Counted from the first letter of the stretch, positions 39,701-46,950 are shown. The stretch is 64,000 nt of DNA from Anastatus disparis (GCA_017163975.1 JAFFSR010000221.1:6572001-6636000); one strand, 5' to 3'. Numbers and translations are program-made. Notes: generated by a model from the sequence alone, not told the origin.

Positions 39701-42700
39701 CAATTGATTTGGTTAATTTGTATGCGTATTAAATGACGTTATATTATAAAGTAGTATTATTATTACTAAATTAAATATGGTAATGATTATATTTATGTAA
39801 CAGAATTATTGGGCAAGTAGACGCTCTATTCAAGATGAAATAAATTCGTCTGGTCAGCAAGGCTCACATCACGATATACCACAAACTTTAAGCAAAGCTG
39901 GTGTTGTTATCACTAGCTTTCGTCAGAGTCAACGAAGGTTTGTTTATAATGTTATTTAATTATTTAAAATAAGGTAATCACGCTTCGATTGTTCAGTTGC
40001 TTTTTTTTGTTTGAAAAAAAAATTCAAATTGTTTTTGCATGAAATGAAAAATTGTATATTCATTCATTAACCAAAATAATTTTCAAAGAAATTTCGTTTT
40101 AAATGAATGATAAAAAAATTAATTTTCAAATATTCTTCTATGTATTTTAAATAATTGAAGTTAATCTAATTAAGAAGAATATATTTCTTTCCTTGAATAA
40201 AAGATTCATAAATTGAGTTTCATATAAATATGTATTTTAGCCAATTGGCATATCGATTGAAATACATTTCATTGTCTATTAACAAAAGAGCTGTAATTAT
40301 TTTTATACAGCTTATTGTTTTTATTTATTGTTTGACGCAATTGATTTTATTTATTAGCATGGATAAGTTAACAATACGATGTCTTTTTTTATTTATGTGG
40401 TCACGCAAAATTTTCAAAATTTATTCATTAGCACATTTTATGATTAATTAAATTATGTTCGAGTTCTAAAATTAATAATTTCCTATATATTTTTAATAAA
40501 TATGAACGTAATTTTAAATTGAATTATATTCTTATTAAATCCGCATCTTATTTAATATAATTATAAATATATTTTTAAGTAATTGATTATAATAACCCCA
40601 TATAAAATCCATTATATTTGTACAAATTTTTATATAATACTTATACATTTTCATAATCATATTAAGAGCACTAAATACTTCTTTTTTTATTGAAACATTA
40701 ATTATTCACATTTTATAAAATAAAATTACTGTACAGAAATAAACTCCAAAGTCAAAGCATTTTTGTGTGTTTTTTTAATGAGTAATGGTGTTTCATGTAT
40801 TATTTTTCATCATAGCATTGGACCTGAATCAATTTGGTAAGTATCAACGTTTCCGGCTATATGCAATATTGCTTACATAGGCAACCTTTTAGAGTGCTTG
40901 AAATACAGTCTATTGCTTTTTTGTATTTTTAGTTCATTAGTATGTGAATAGTGCTGAAATCTTTTTTTTTAGGAACAGTGTACGCTTAGTCGCTTATTAG
41001 CCCATGCGATTCAAATTAAGCATGAATTAATATTTAAGTCAATATGAAAGAGTATTGTTTTCATTACTGTATTAAGATTATTAGATTGTAATTGAATTTT
41101 ATTATATATGAGAATTTCGATTTTAATAAAACTTAAAAATCAAATTGTGATGAAAAGTTTACTCTTTCATGAATATTATATTTAATTTTATTGAATAAAC
41201 TTTCACTGGTCCCCTCACTTGTTTAGAAAGCTCGTCAAACACAGGCACATTTATCAAAAAATTAATGACAGTTTATATTTGAGTAAATCTTACAAAATTT
41301 TAATCTTTTGTAATTACAATAGTAACATAGAAATTTAACAATCAAAGTACACTTTTAAAATATAACAAGATACAAATATGAAAAAAAAAATTGCCAACTA
41401 CTTAAGTATTAAATTCAGCATCGTTAAATTTCGAAAGTGTAATTTGCAAAATACAATAGTACATTTTGCAACAGTTACAAAGTTGACTTCTTTTTACAAG
41501 TGATCATGGCCCTGATTTGCTTCACCTACTCTGCAAACTATGTCCTCAGAAGAAATCAGCTTTACTCACATGTTGCATATAGTACTTTATTCCAAAATCA
41601 GATTCATTAAGTTAACAAAAAACGCAGCTCAAAGTTTGAATTTAAAATTTACATTTGATCTTGGAATTTACAAAAAATAATATTTACCTAAACTCTTTTT
41701 AAAAATCAATAAAATAGTCCATAGTTTTAAACTATGCTATAAAATGCTTATCAATAGTTTTTGATTTTTATATATTGTAACTAAACTTTCGTGCATAATT
41801 TAAAGCAAACCCACACAGCATGAAAGATTTGGAATATTCCGGAAATAATCCAAATCTTCTATGCTGTGTGGGAAACTATTGAGTAGTTTTTCAGTAGTGA
41901 CTTATCAACTTCTTAAATTTTTATTGACAATGATTCCTTTTGGGGTCCACAGATTGTAAACCGTGTTATCACTTTTTAGTTTCCAATTATCTGATTACTT
42001 CGCAATATCATGCATCTAGACCTTTTCATCTAGCTATGTTTCTTATAAGTTATACTTTCACAGATACCTCCAAAATTCTTCATCCTCATTTCTTCATCCC
42101 AATTATCAATAGGGATGAAGAAATATAATCTCCTATTTCATTTTCTTTACGGTGCTATGATGCGGTGTAATATAATACAAAGGAATTTTACTTTTTCCAA
42201 CCACGTTTAAAAATAAATCTACCTATATGATAACATTTTTTCATTCTGACATCTTTTCTAAATATGAAATAAACTAAAAATTAAGTCTACTTAATAGTAA
42301 ATTTTTACGACAAATTATTTTTCATTTATAAATCTACAATTAAATTATAAATTTATTTTAATTGAAAAAATTTTGTGAATTTTTAATCGAAATAGTATTT
42401 GTATTTATATGAATTTGAAATTGATGTTTATATGGAATAAAATATTGGAAAAAGCTATTCAGCGTGATTGAATTTGACCCCTTTGCGTGTATCCGAGTGA
42501 GCATCCATACGCTCTGTTGCTCCTTTGAATGTCAAATATCGAGTGACCCCCCAGCACAAGGGCTTTATATTGCGTCTTAATTTGATAAAACATTTAAAAA
42601 TGTGAAAAAATTTTTGCCTGAGTCAAAAAGTGAACGTATAAAATTAAAAATTAAGCACATTTGCTAAATTAGCTGAAAAGGAGAGAGTAATTGAAAATTT

Positions 42701-45700
42701 GGAAATTAAATACTAAAAAACCAAGCAAAGACTTTTAACTTGCTCAGTTCATTATCATTAATAAAAAATTAAATGTCTTAGAAATAACCAAATAATTATT
42801 TTTAGAATTGAAGATCTAAATAGTTATATTTATATAAAAATTTAATATGGATTAGGTAATTTGTTTAAATTTCTATAACATGAATGAATATGAATAAATA
42901 TTCGTTAATATCTAATACACCTGTAATTAAAGTAGATTTTATTGATTTGCCCTTAATAGACACAGAAATACAAAGATTAAAATTTTTAAGATTTATATTA
43001 AGATATGTTTAGTTATTAAAAATATTTTTTATTGAATAATGCATTTTTACTTAAATATTTTTACTAGATTAGATAATAAATATTGATTGAAAGTAATTAA
43101 AAGATTGTTAATAGGCACAGAGTAAATTTTGATTTCAAACATAAAATTAAAAATATTTTTTATGATATTATTAATAATATAATTTAAAATAAATACCATG
43201 TAGTAGCATTTTGATTTCAAAATTAGGTACATAAAATATTATGTATACTTAAGAGGAGGTCGAGTATATCTGTCCTTTTCTAATCAAAGAATTGATTTTT
43301 TTATAAAAACTAATAATTGTAGCAAAAAATAAGGAGATAGCCCCATCTTGTATCATAAAAAGCAATATTTTATTTGATGAGGAAAAATTATTTTTATCGA
43401 TTCGTTTTGAAGAAAACCTTGAAAAACTTAAAAAATAGAGGTTAGGATAAACAATTCTGTTTTTCAAAGTTTTCTTAAAAACGAAGCGATAAAAATAATT
43501 TTTCCTCATAAAAGAAAATATTGTTTTTTATTATAGGAGATGGGACTTTCTTCTTACTTTTTGCTACAATCATTAGGTTTTGCAGAAAAATTAATTTTTT
43601 AATTAGAAAAGGATAGAGATATACGACCTGCTCTTAACTTTGGATATTTAATTTTTAAATGAAATTTCTAAAAGTTTCATAATTGCAATTTCATAATTTA
43701 TATCGGTACTTTACTCTGTGTCTTTGACTTTCTAATCTAAATGATAGTTTTAAAAAGAACATTGAATAATATGCTAGAGACATTAGTTTAATATTAATCA
43801 TTAAAAAAATACAATACTTAAAAATATTCTAAAATTATATAAATTAGAAAAGCTTTCTAATACGTCATTTTCAAATTTATTAAAAATCAATCATAATTAA
43901 TATTATATTTTAATGATCTTCAGGAGCAGTACATCGACTGCAGCAACAGCATTTGCAATTGCAACTTCAGCATCAAGTAATCCGCCTGATAGAATATCTG
44001 CTTATGATGGAAATAGCCGTGGTTCATGCCGTGAAAAAAATCGACGTAAAGAATCTGTAATGTCAACAGCAGCAACTATGAGAGTATTGAACGTCTTACG
44101 GCACTGGGTATCAAAACATGCGCAAGATTTTGAACTTGATCAAAGACTAAAAAAATTAACAATCGAATTTCTCGAGGATATCATTTATAGTCCAAATTTA
44201 TTACCAGCCGAACATAAAGCAGCTGGTCAGCTTTTAAGATTAATTACCAAAGAGGAAACTGATTCAAATAAAGTCGATTTGAAAAAGTTGTTGTCACCAC
44301 CTACGGTAAGCTTAAAAGCGATAGAATTGTTAAAAAATTAATTATGATTTTCTTAATATATATCAATTTTAAATCAATGTACTATCACAAAACAAATATA
44401 TTAACATTTTTATATCAATTATTGATTATGAGATGATTTAAATATTTACAAAATTAATATATTAAAAAACTAAATATTGAAAACACATTAATTTATTTTT
44501 AATTGACAATAATTTAATAAACTATTATTTTTAGATGCCTACCAAAGAAAGTATCGAAACTTTATCTGCTCTTGAAATAGCTGAACAAATGACTTATTTG
44601 GATCATCAAATCTTCGTAAATATTGCAAGCGAGTAAGTTACGCTATTATTCAATATATAACTATTTAGTTATACTTCACTCAACTTTTATTTATTTACTG
44701 TTACCATACATAAATTTCTTGCCGTTGAATGAACTGATGATCTATAATTATTTGTAATTTACTAGTAAAATATCATCATAAACATGAAGTCTGAGAACAT
44801 GATTTACTTTTGAGCTGAGAAAATTAATAATATCTAGATATTAGTAATCGCAATAATCTTAAAGATATACATGTCTATATTTTCAATGTGGGGTCTCATA
44901 TGAGAGAGGTAGAAGGGTCAGTAAGAGTGATAAGTCTGATGATGGAATGAATGATGACAGGGAGTGATAGAGAGCATGAGAAGGAAAGAGAGCTGGGAAA
45001 AGAATTGAAAAAAAAACACTCTTACACTTTAACTTTGTTGATAAATATATTATTGTTCTAATATAATAGAGAATAAGTTTTTGATAATAACCAGCAATTT
45101 ATTTTTTATAAAAGAAAGATGAAAGAGTAAGAACTAATCGAAAAGAAAAAGGCCGTTTAGAAGTATAGCTATTTTTATTAGTTGAAATAAGGAGCTAATA
45201 GTCTGTAGGGATACAAATTGGAGATGTTACAGAGATAAGATGTAAGATGGGGGTGTGATAAGGTTAGGTGCGTTAAGACGGTTATAGAAAGTTAGTTGTG
45301 GATTCACCCATCTTTCTTTACATTGACATAATATAGAGAGGTGAATAATTATGAGATAAAAGACCAAATTAATTCATCCAAAATATATATTGATCTAGCT
45401 ACTTGAAATGTGATGAATATGGATGAAAATATTTTAGGCACAATTTAATTTATCCCATTATTTCCACTTTACGCTCTGCTCCCCTAATTTGATTCCCTAG
45501 ATACTAATATTCAATAGCACTCTAATAAATCCAATTTTTGCTTTTTTCAATTTCATACCTCATTTGCATTTATGAAATAATTCTTTTCTTAAAACTCTTT
45601 TAGTTCCCATAAAGTTTAGTTTCTTCTATTTAGTAAAAATTCTTGATATTATAAGAAGATTATTCTTACGAAATTTTATAAGAGGACATATGTTAATTAT

Positions 45701-46950
45701 TGCTTTTAACTTTTTCTTCCTCCCGAATCTATGACTTATTTCTTCATGATCTATTTATTGAGTATTAGAATGTCATGTTCATTAAGTATTTAGATAAGTT
45801 TACCTTAATTATTATTGCGATTGTTAATACTCAATTATTTAATCTTTGTAGTTCTAAAATCAATCATTATTAGATTTCGATTTTCAGTTCATTCAACGGC
45901 ATATACATTCTCGAGATTTATACGTTAACTTAAATATTTTACTAGAAACGTTTGAATATTTAGACGATTCAGTTTGCAAAGATTTTAATATTTAATTTTA
46001 TAATTACAGAGAATTTTTGGGTCAAGCTTGGTTAAAGTCAGATAAACAAAAAAGAGCTCCACATATAACGTTGATGACTAAAAGATTTAATGAAGTATCT
46101 CAACTAGTAGTATCTGAGATTATGCGCAGAACAAATATGCAATCACGTGTAGCTGTCATTGAAAAATGGGCAGCTGTTGCTGATATCAGCAGAGTACTTC
46201 ATAATTATAACGGAGTTTTACAAATTTGTGCAGCTTTCACTAGTACATCAGTTTTTCGACTCAAAAAGACATGGGAAAAAGTATCCAAAACGGTAAATAT
46301 TTTTTCATACATCATTAAAGCAAATATAAATGAAAAACATGTTTATTTTAATCCCATATTGCTCTCTATTTTAGACACATCAAACTATTCTTAGATTGCA
46401 AAACATCGTATCATCAGAGCATCGATTTAGAAACTTACGAGATGCTTTGCACAGATGTGATCCACCCTGCATTCCATACGTTGGAATTTATCTTACAGAT
46501 CTCTCGTTTATCGAAGAAGGAACCCCTAATTTTGCAGAAGATGGTCTTTTAAATTTTTCTAAGATGAGAATGGTAAATTATACTAATTGTTTTACTAATG
46601 GCATTCAATTACTTTCATAAACAAATTTTTAATATATTTTATTATTTTTTGAATATCGTTTTATTATTTCATGATATTTATTATTAAAATGATTAAAAAA
46701 AACTAAATTTTTTTTATTCCATTAGATTGCTCACGTGATACGAGAGATTCGTCACTTTCAACAAACACCATATAAAATTGAATTAATAACAAAAGTGACA
46801 AACTACTTACTAGATACATCATTGTTGCTAGAAGAAGAAGATCTCTACAAAATGTCTTTAGAAATGGAACCTAAAACATCTAGACTAAGCAACGCTGGTA
46901 TTATTGGTATTCCACCTATTATCAGCGGAAATATAAAAAAGGAAAATTAA
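15537..46950 (+). CDS. RASGRF: RASGRF1/2 orthologue, Ras/Rac guanine nucleotide exchange factor (5'-partial, 21 exons)
   Basis: Spliced coding region joined from 21 exons (each listed separately). All junctions use GT-AG, phases match throughout, and the total is 4272 nt, giving a 1423-residue fragment ending at TAA 46948-46950. Domains by fragment residue: end of PH1 1-35, coiled coil about 38-95, IQ motif about 154-173, DH/RhoGEF about 192-376, PH2 about 400-564, REM about 610-665 with a second block at about 1078-1150, Ser/Thr-rich linker 680-1070, CDC25 RasGEF about 1165-1400. Vertebrate RASGRF1/2 have the same order and are about 1240-1270 residues long; the excess here is in the linker. 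Known family role: calcium/calmodulin-regulated GEF for Ras (CDC25) and Rac (DH-PH) at the plasma membrane, mainly in neurons. Highly conserved blocks such as [42 protein letters not shown] and [12 protein letters not shown] make the assignment secure. SOS is excluded because it has no IQ motif and no second PH domain. The N-terminal part of PH1 and the start codon were not found. Confidence 0.96.
15644..18515 (+). other. RASGRF intron a-b
   Basis: AT-rich intron, 2.9 kb. A minus-strand open frame of 114 codons (16192-16536) shows no motif, signal or conserved residue pattern and is not called. Nothing else recognised. Confidence 0.85.
18516..18663 (+). CDS. RASGRF: RASGRF exon b: coiled coil
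   Basis: Acceptor TTTTAG at 18510-18515, donor GTATGT at 18664. Encodes a heptad-rich segment containing [20 protein letters not shown], which closely matches the [11 protein letters not shown] coiled coil between PH1 and the IQ motif in vertebrate RASGRF. In the family this region works with PH1 and IQ for membrane targeting and calcium response. Enters at phase 2 and leaves at phase 0. Confidence 0.95.
18664..21700 (+). other. RASGRF intron b-c
   Basis: AT-rich intron, 3.0 kb, holding SINE copy 4 near its 3' end. Nothing else recognised. Confidence 0.85.
21147..21350 (-). mobile_element. tRNA-derived SINE, copy 4 (best preserved)
   Basis: Reverse orientation. The head read on the minus strand is GAGGTCTCAATGGCTCAGTC then GGTAGAGCGATGGACTCG; intact B box complement GGGATTCGAAC at 21285-21295; body and tail end in GCGACGTTAAATAAAG plus A-rich sequence. 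Its D-arm (GGCTCAGTCGGTAGAGC) is the most tRNA-like of the four copies, so it is closest to the founder. The head resembles elongator Met or Thr tRNA; the parent is uncertain. Confidence 0.92.
21701..22020 (+). CDS. RASGRF: RASGRF exon c: linker and IQ calmodulin-binding motif
   Basis: Acceptor TTACTAG ending at 21700, donor GTAAAT at 22021. The first two thirds encode a Ser/Gly-rich stretch with no obvious fold. The rest encodes [17 protein letters not shown], an IQ motif of the form (I/V)QxxxRGxxxRxxW, followed by [13 protein letters not shown], the conserved lead-in to the DH domain. The IQ motif is the known calmodulin site through which calcium activates RASGRF. Enters at phase 0 and leaves at phase 2. 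Confidence 0.96.
22021..23579 (+). other. RASGRF intron c-d
   Basis: AT-rich intron, 1.6 kb, with a short AT microsatellite near 22235. Nothing else recognised. Confidence 0.85.
23580..23809 (+). CDS. RASGRF: RASGRF exon d: N-terminal half of DH (RhoGEF) domain
   Basis: Acceptor TTCCATAG ending at 23579, donor GTAAGT at 23810. Encodes helix 1 of the DH domain ([19 protein letters not shown], conserved region 1) and then [13 protein letters not shown] and [16 protein letters not shown], nearly identical to vertebrate RASGRF. The exon enters after two bases of a codon and leaves after one base. Confidence 0.97.
23810..26160 (+). other. RASGRF intron d-e
   Basis: 2.35-kb intron carrying the palindromic MITE at 24396-25110. 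The rest is featureless AT-rich DNA. Confidence 0.85.
24396..25110. mobile_element. Palindromic MITE with AAGACGTCTT clusters
   Basis: Starts CCCTATTGAAAATAATGACG and ends with its reverse complement; the two halves match nearly end to end, including the inner GTTAAGAAAAACGSCACCT and TTATAACCTYATATACC blocks, so the whole 715 bp folds on itself. Each terminal 150 bp carries several copies of the self-complementary AAAGACGTCTTT. Flanks show a possible TA on each side but the duplication is not clear. No transposase; non-autonomous DNA transposon of unknown family. Confidence 0.88.
26161..26357 (+). CDS. RASGRF: RASGRF exon e: DH domain, middle
   Basis: Acceptor TTTTCAG ending at 26160, donor GTGAAT at 26358. 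Encodes [20 protein letters not shown], a variable segment with Cys and Ser, and the conserved [11 protein letters not shown], corresponding to DH conserved regions 2-3. GC content is clearly above that of the flanking introns. Leaves at phase 0. Confidence 0.97.
26358..31160 (+). other. RASGRF intron e-f
   Basis: Longest intron within the recognised exon set (4.8 kb). Contains a short inverted repeat (AATTTTGACGCATAGTTTTA at 27914-27933 and its complement at 27993-28012). A 94-codon minus-strand frame at 28664-28948 has two CxxC-like cysteines but no recognisable family and is not called. Confidence 0.8.
31161..31286 (+). CDS. RASGRF: RASGRF exon f: DH domain, CR3 helix
   Basis: Long T tract then CAG at 31158-31160; donor GTATTG at 31287. 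42 codons encode [20 protein letters not shown] and then a helix ending DLSRQMHDE. PRYxxxLxELLxxTP is the DH CR3 signature that contacts the GTPase. Phase 0 on both sides. Confidence 0.97.
31426..31528 (+). CDS. RASGRF: RASGRF exon g: DH-PH2 junction
   Basis: Acceptor TTTTTTCAG ending at 31425, donor GTAAGA at 31529. Encodes [20 protein letters not shown] and [14 protein letters not shown], the end of the DH domain and the start of the linked PH domain. The intron separating it from the previous exon is only 139 bp. Confidence 0.97.
32395..32620. promoter_or_regulatory. CpG-rich island in an intron, possible alternative promoter or enhancer
   Basis: About 20 CpG dinucleotides in roughly 225 bp inside AT-rich intron. 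No exon-like open frame, no obvious TATA box and no repeat structure. It lies upstream of the PH2-REM-CDC25 exons, so a start here could give a transcript lacking the PH1-IQ-DH half. Function is inferred only from composition. Confidence 0.3.
32973..33189. mobile_element. Palindromic MITE, 217 bp
   Basis: Left half TTAAGGGGATGTAA, TACCGACATTACAGTTTTCA and AATATCTCTATATTACGGCC matches the reverse complement of the right half, which ends TTACATCTCCTTAA. Arms differ by a few substitutions and a short insertion near TATGTATAAATTATATACTC. No coding capacity. Confidence 0.85.
34724..34763. repeat. (AT)n microsatellite
   Basis: About 20 uninterrupted AT units ending 70 bp before the acceptor of exon h. 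Confidence 0.97.
34833..35081 (+). CDS. RASGRF: RASGRF exon h: PH2 domain, N-terminal part
   Basis: Acceptor TTTTTAG ending at 34832. Encodes [19 protein letters not shown], a Gly/Lys-rich loop, then [15 protein letters not shown], the typical second and third strands of a PH domain, and an acidic end (TTDDD). The donor at 35082 is GTCAAA, a poor match to GTRAGT. It is the only site that keeps frame with the next exon, because the open frame stops shortly downstream. Confidence 0.92.
35157..35329 (+). CDS. RASGRF: RASGRF exon i: PH2 domain, C-terminal strands
   Basis: Acceptor TATGTTTAG ending at 35156, only 75 bp after the previous donor. The first part is a Ser/Gly-rich loop insertion ([14 protein letters not shown]); then comes [14 protein letters not shown] and [11 protein letters not shown], which align with the late strands of the RASGRF PH2 domain. 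Donor GTACAA at 35330; phase 0 exit. Confidence 0.92.
36270..36431 (+). repeat. Dispersed repeat, copy B
   Basis: Shares TGAAAGTTTGTTTATAACTT, the TTTCTTACTGTAGCGAAAG segment and AAAAATATTACTGAACTACT followed by GGGGAAG with 9792-9970. Same orientation, moderate divergence. Confidence 0.65.
36675..36737. repeat. Alternating purine-pyrimidine tract, (CA)n(CG)n(CA)n(TA)n
   Basis: 63 bases of unbroken purine-pyrimidine alternation with a central run of CG dinucleotides flanked by CA. Such sequence is known to favour Z-DNA. It ends 57 bp before the acceptor of exon j. Confidence 0.97.
36795..37177 (+). CDS. RASGRF: RASGRF exon j: PH2 C-terminal helix and REM (RasGEF_N) domain
   Basis: Acceptor ATATTTAG ending at 36794, donor GTAAGT at 37178. 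Encodes [15 protein letters not shown] (PH C-terminal helix with its Trp) and then [40 protein letters not shown] and [13 protein letters not shown], an almost textbook RASGRF REM start. Known role: the REM module stabilises the catalytic hairpin of the CDC25 domain. Exits at phase 2. This is the longest exon in the window, by one base over exon q. Confidence 0.97.
37178..37788 (+). other. RASGRF intron j-k
   Basis: 611-bp AT-rich intron; nothing recognised in it. Confidence 0.9.
37789..37898 (+). CDS. RASGRF: RASGRF exon k: Ser/Arg-rich linker
   Basis: Acceptor TTCATGCAG ending at 37788, donor GTAAAT at 37899. Encodes a linker with [18 protein letters not shown], a basic Ser/Thr-rich patch with RRxS-type sites that basophilic kinases such as PKA could phosphorylate (inference). 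No fold is recognisable. Phases match both neighbours. Confidence 0.88.
38043..38159 (+). CDS. RASGRF: RASGRF exon l: linker
   Basis: Acceptor TTGTTCTTAG ending at 38042, donor GTAAGA at 38160. Encodes [20 protein letters not shown] and [12 protein letters not shown], with no recognised domain. In vertebrate RASGRF the corresponding region is also low-complexity and poorly conserved. Confidence 0.86.
38323..38538 (+). CDS. RASGRF: RASGRF exon m: Ser/Thr-rich linker
   Basis: The acceptor region is a tandem AAGAAG at 38320-38325, so the exon may start at 38323 or 38326; both keep frame and differ by one Glu. The polypyrimidine tract is weak. Encodes [20 protein letters not shown], an Asn/Thr/Ser-rich run, and [16 protein letters not shown] with casein-kinase-2-like acidic Ser sites (inference). 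Donor GTTTGT at 38539. Confidence 0.86.
38624..38815 (+). CDS. RASGRF: RASGRF exon n: Ser/Gly-rich linker
   Basis: Acceptor AATTATAG ending at 38623, donor GTATGT at 38816. Encodes [20 protein letters not shown], a short Ser-Gly dipeptide run (GSGSGSGS) and an acidic tail rich in Glu. SPSN and SP sites could be proline-directed kinase targets (inference). Phases match both neighbours. Confidence 0.87.
39054..39334 (+). CDS. RASGRF: RASGRF exon o: linker with SP/TP sites
   Basis: Acceptor TTATAACAG ending at 39053, donor GTAAAT at 39335. Encodes [41 protein letters not shown] and a Ser-rich end. The PPSP and KTPTRR motifs resemble the proline-directed sites of vertebrate RASGRF linkers (inference). 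Phase 0 exit. Confidence 0.88.
39335..39803 (+). other. RASGRF intron o-p
   Basis: 469-bp AT-rich intron. Contains a short CCTGTCCTTACACCAGGACA inverted repeat (39460-39479, arms TGTCCT/AGGACA). Nothing else recognised. Confidence 0.85.
39804..39937 (+). CDS. RASGRF: RASGRF exon p: end of linker before the catalytic half
   Basis: Acceptor TATGTAACAG ending at 39803, donor GTTTGT at 39938. Encodes [17 protein letters not shown] and [11 protein letters not shown]; the GVVITS segment aligns with GVVMTS of vertebrate RASGRF1, just before the AFAIAT block. It exits at phase 2 and can join either exon q directly or the candidate microexon at 40816. Confidence 0.92.
40816..40836 (+). CDS. Candidate 21-nt in-frame microexon of RASGRF
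   Basis: A pyrimidine-rich tract and ATAG at 40803-40815 precede 21 bases followed by an ideal donor GTAAGT at 40837. The length is a multiple of three and the phase (2 in, 2 out) fits between exons p and q. Inclusion would change one Arg to SIGPESIW, a net gain of seven residues in the linker just before the AFAIAT block. The splice signals and phase are seen in the sequence; use of the exon is inferred. Confidence 0.55.
40973..41150 (+). CDS. Candidate alternative terminal exon of RASGRF
   Basis: A run of ten T then AG (40962-40972) is the strongest acceptor in this intron. Read at the phase left by exon p or by the microexon, the exon adds NSVRLVAY and stops at TAG (40998-41000). AATAAA lies at 41125-41130 and again at 41194. 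The product would keep PH1-IQ-DH-PH2 and the first REM block but lack the CDC25 Ras-GEF domain. The signals are seen; exon use is inferred. The exact 3' end is a guess about 20 bp after the first AATAAA. Only the first 28 bases would be coding. Confidence 0.35.
41810..41872. repeat. 63-bp hairpin
   Basis: CCCACACAGCAT, a 2-nt difference, and AGATTTGGA pair with TCCAAATCT and ATGCTGTGTGGG around a 15-nt loop. Arms are about 24 nt with one small internal mismatch. It could be a very short palindromic transposon relic or a small-RNA hairpin. Confidence 0.85.
43116..43720. mobile_element. Large palindromic element, possible foldback MITE
   Basis: The core arms 43250-43431 and 43456-43637 are inverted copies (about 180 bp each, well conserved; for example GAGGAAAAATTATTTTTATC in the left arm matches the complement in the right arm) around a loop of about 25 nt. 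CACAGAGTAAA at 43116-43126 and its exact complement at 43710-43720 may be the true termini. A partial, decayed relative lies at 62262-62400. No coding capacity; the minus-strand open frame 43249-43509 is a product of the hairpin. Confidence 0.85.
43924..44305 (+). CDS. RASGRF: RASGRF exon q: AFAIAT block and second REM segment
   Basis: Acceptor ATCTTCAG ending at 43923, donor GTAAGC at 44306. Encodes [14 protein letters not shown], a short basic linker, then [18 protein letters not shown] and [20 protein letters not shown]. The [12 protein letters not shown] segment is nearly identical to vertebrate RASGRF and completes the helical REM module that packs against the catalytic domain. Phase 0 exit. 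Confidence 0.97.
44535..44632 (+). CDS. RASGRF: RASGRF exon r: start of CDC25 RasGEF domain
   Basis: Acceptor TATTTTTAG ending at 44534, donor GTAAGT at 44633. Encodes [20 protein letters not shown]; LEIAEQxTxLDxxxF is the first structurally conserved region of RasGEF domains. Phase 0 in, phase 2 out. Confidence 0.97.
44633..46009 (+). other. RASGRF intron r-s
   Basis: 1.4-kb intron. 44880-45300 is unusually purine-rich on the plus strand (runs of GAGAG, GGTAG, GGGGGTGTG) and differs from the surrounding AT-rich DNA; no open frame or repeat structure explains it. Confidence 0.75.
46010..46292 (+). CDS. RASGRF: RASGRF exon s: CDC25 core
   Basis: Acceptor TAATTACAG ending at 46009, donor GTAAAT at 46293. 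Encodes [50 protein letters not shown] and [12 protein letters not shown], the central conserved helices of the Ras exchange domain (FNxxSxxVxxEI and WxxVAxxxRxLxNYNxVL). These form the Ras-contacting core in known RasGEF structures. Confidence 0.97.
46375..46572 (+). CDS. RASGRF: RASGRF exon t: CDC25 catalytic hairpin region
   Basis: Acceptor TCTATTTTAG ending at 46374, donor GTAAAT at 46573. Encodes [40 protein letters not shown] and LNFSKMRM. PCxPYxGxYLTDLxFIxEGxP is the signature of the RasGEF family next to the helical hairpin that opens the Ras nucleotide site. 66 codons, phase 0 on both sides. Confidence 0.97.
46726..46950 (+). CDS. RASGRF: RASGRF exon u: C-terminal exon with stop
   Basis: Acceptor TTCCATTAG ending at 46725. 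Encodes [40 protein letters not shown] and a species-specific tail ending IKKEN, then TAA at 46948-46950. IREIRxFQQTxYKIE and the SLxxEP end match the last helices of vertebrate RASGRF; the tail after MEPKTS is about 25 residues longer than the vertebrate end. Confidence 0.97.
   Translation: MAHVIREIRHFQQTPYKIELITKVTNYLLDTSLLLEEEDLYKMSLEMEPKTSRLSNAGIIGIPPIISGNIKKEN

Larger units (their letters stand above)
39938..43923 (+). other. RASGRF intron p-q
   Basis: 4.0-kb intron between the linker and the catalytic half. It holds the candidate microexon, the candidate terminal exon, a 63-bp hairpin at 41810 and a large palindrome at 43116-43720. It is the most structured intron of the gene. Confidence 0.85.

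Noticed and set aside
37789..39937. Linker exons as a separate gene
   Set aside because: Phases chain exactly with the PH2/REM exon upstream and the REM/CDC25 exons downstream, so they belong to RASGRF.
15537..46950. Identification as SOS or RASGRP
   Set aside because: SOS has histone-like folds and no IQ motif; RASGRP has EF hands and C1. The coiled coil-IQ-DH-PH-REM-CDC25 order with RASGRF-specific blocks fits only RASGRF1/2.
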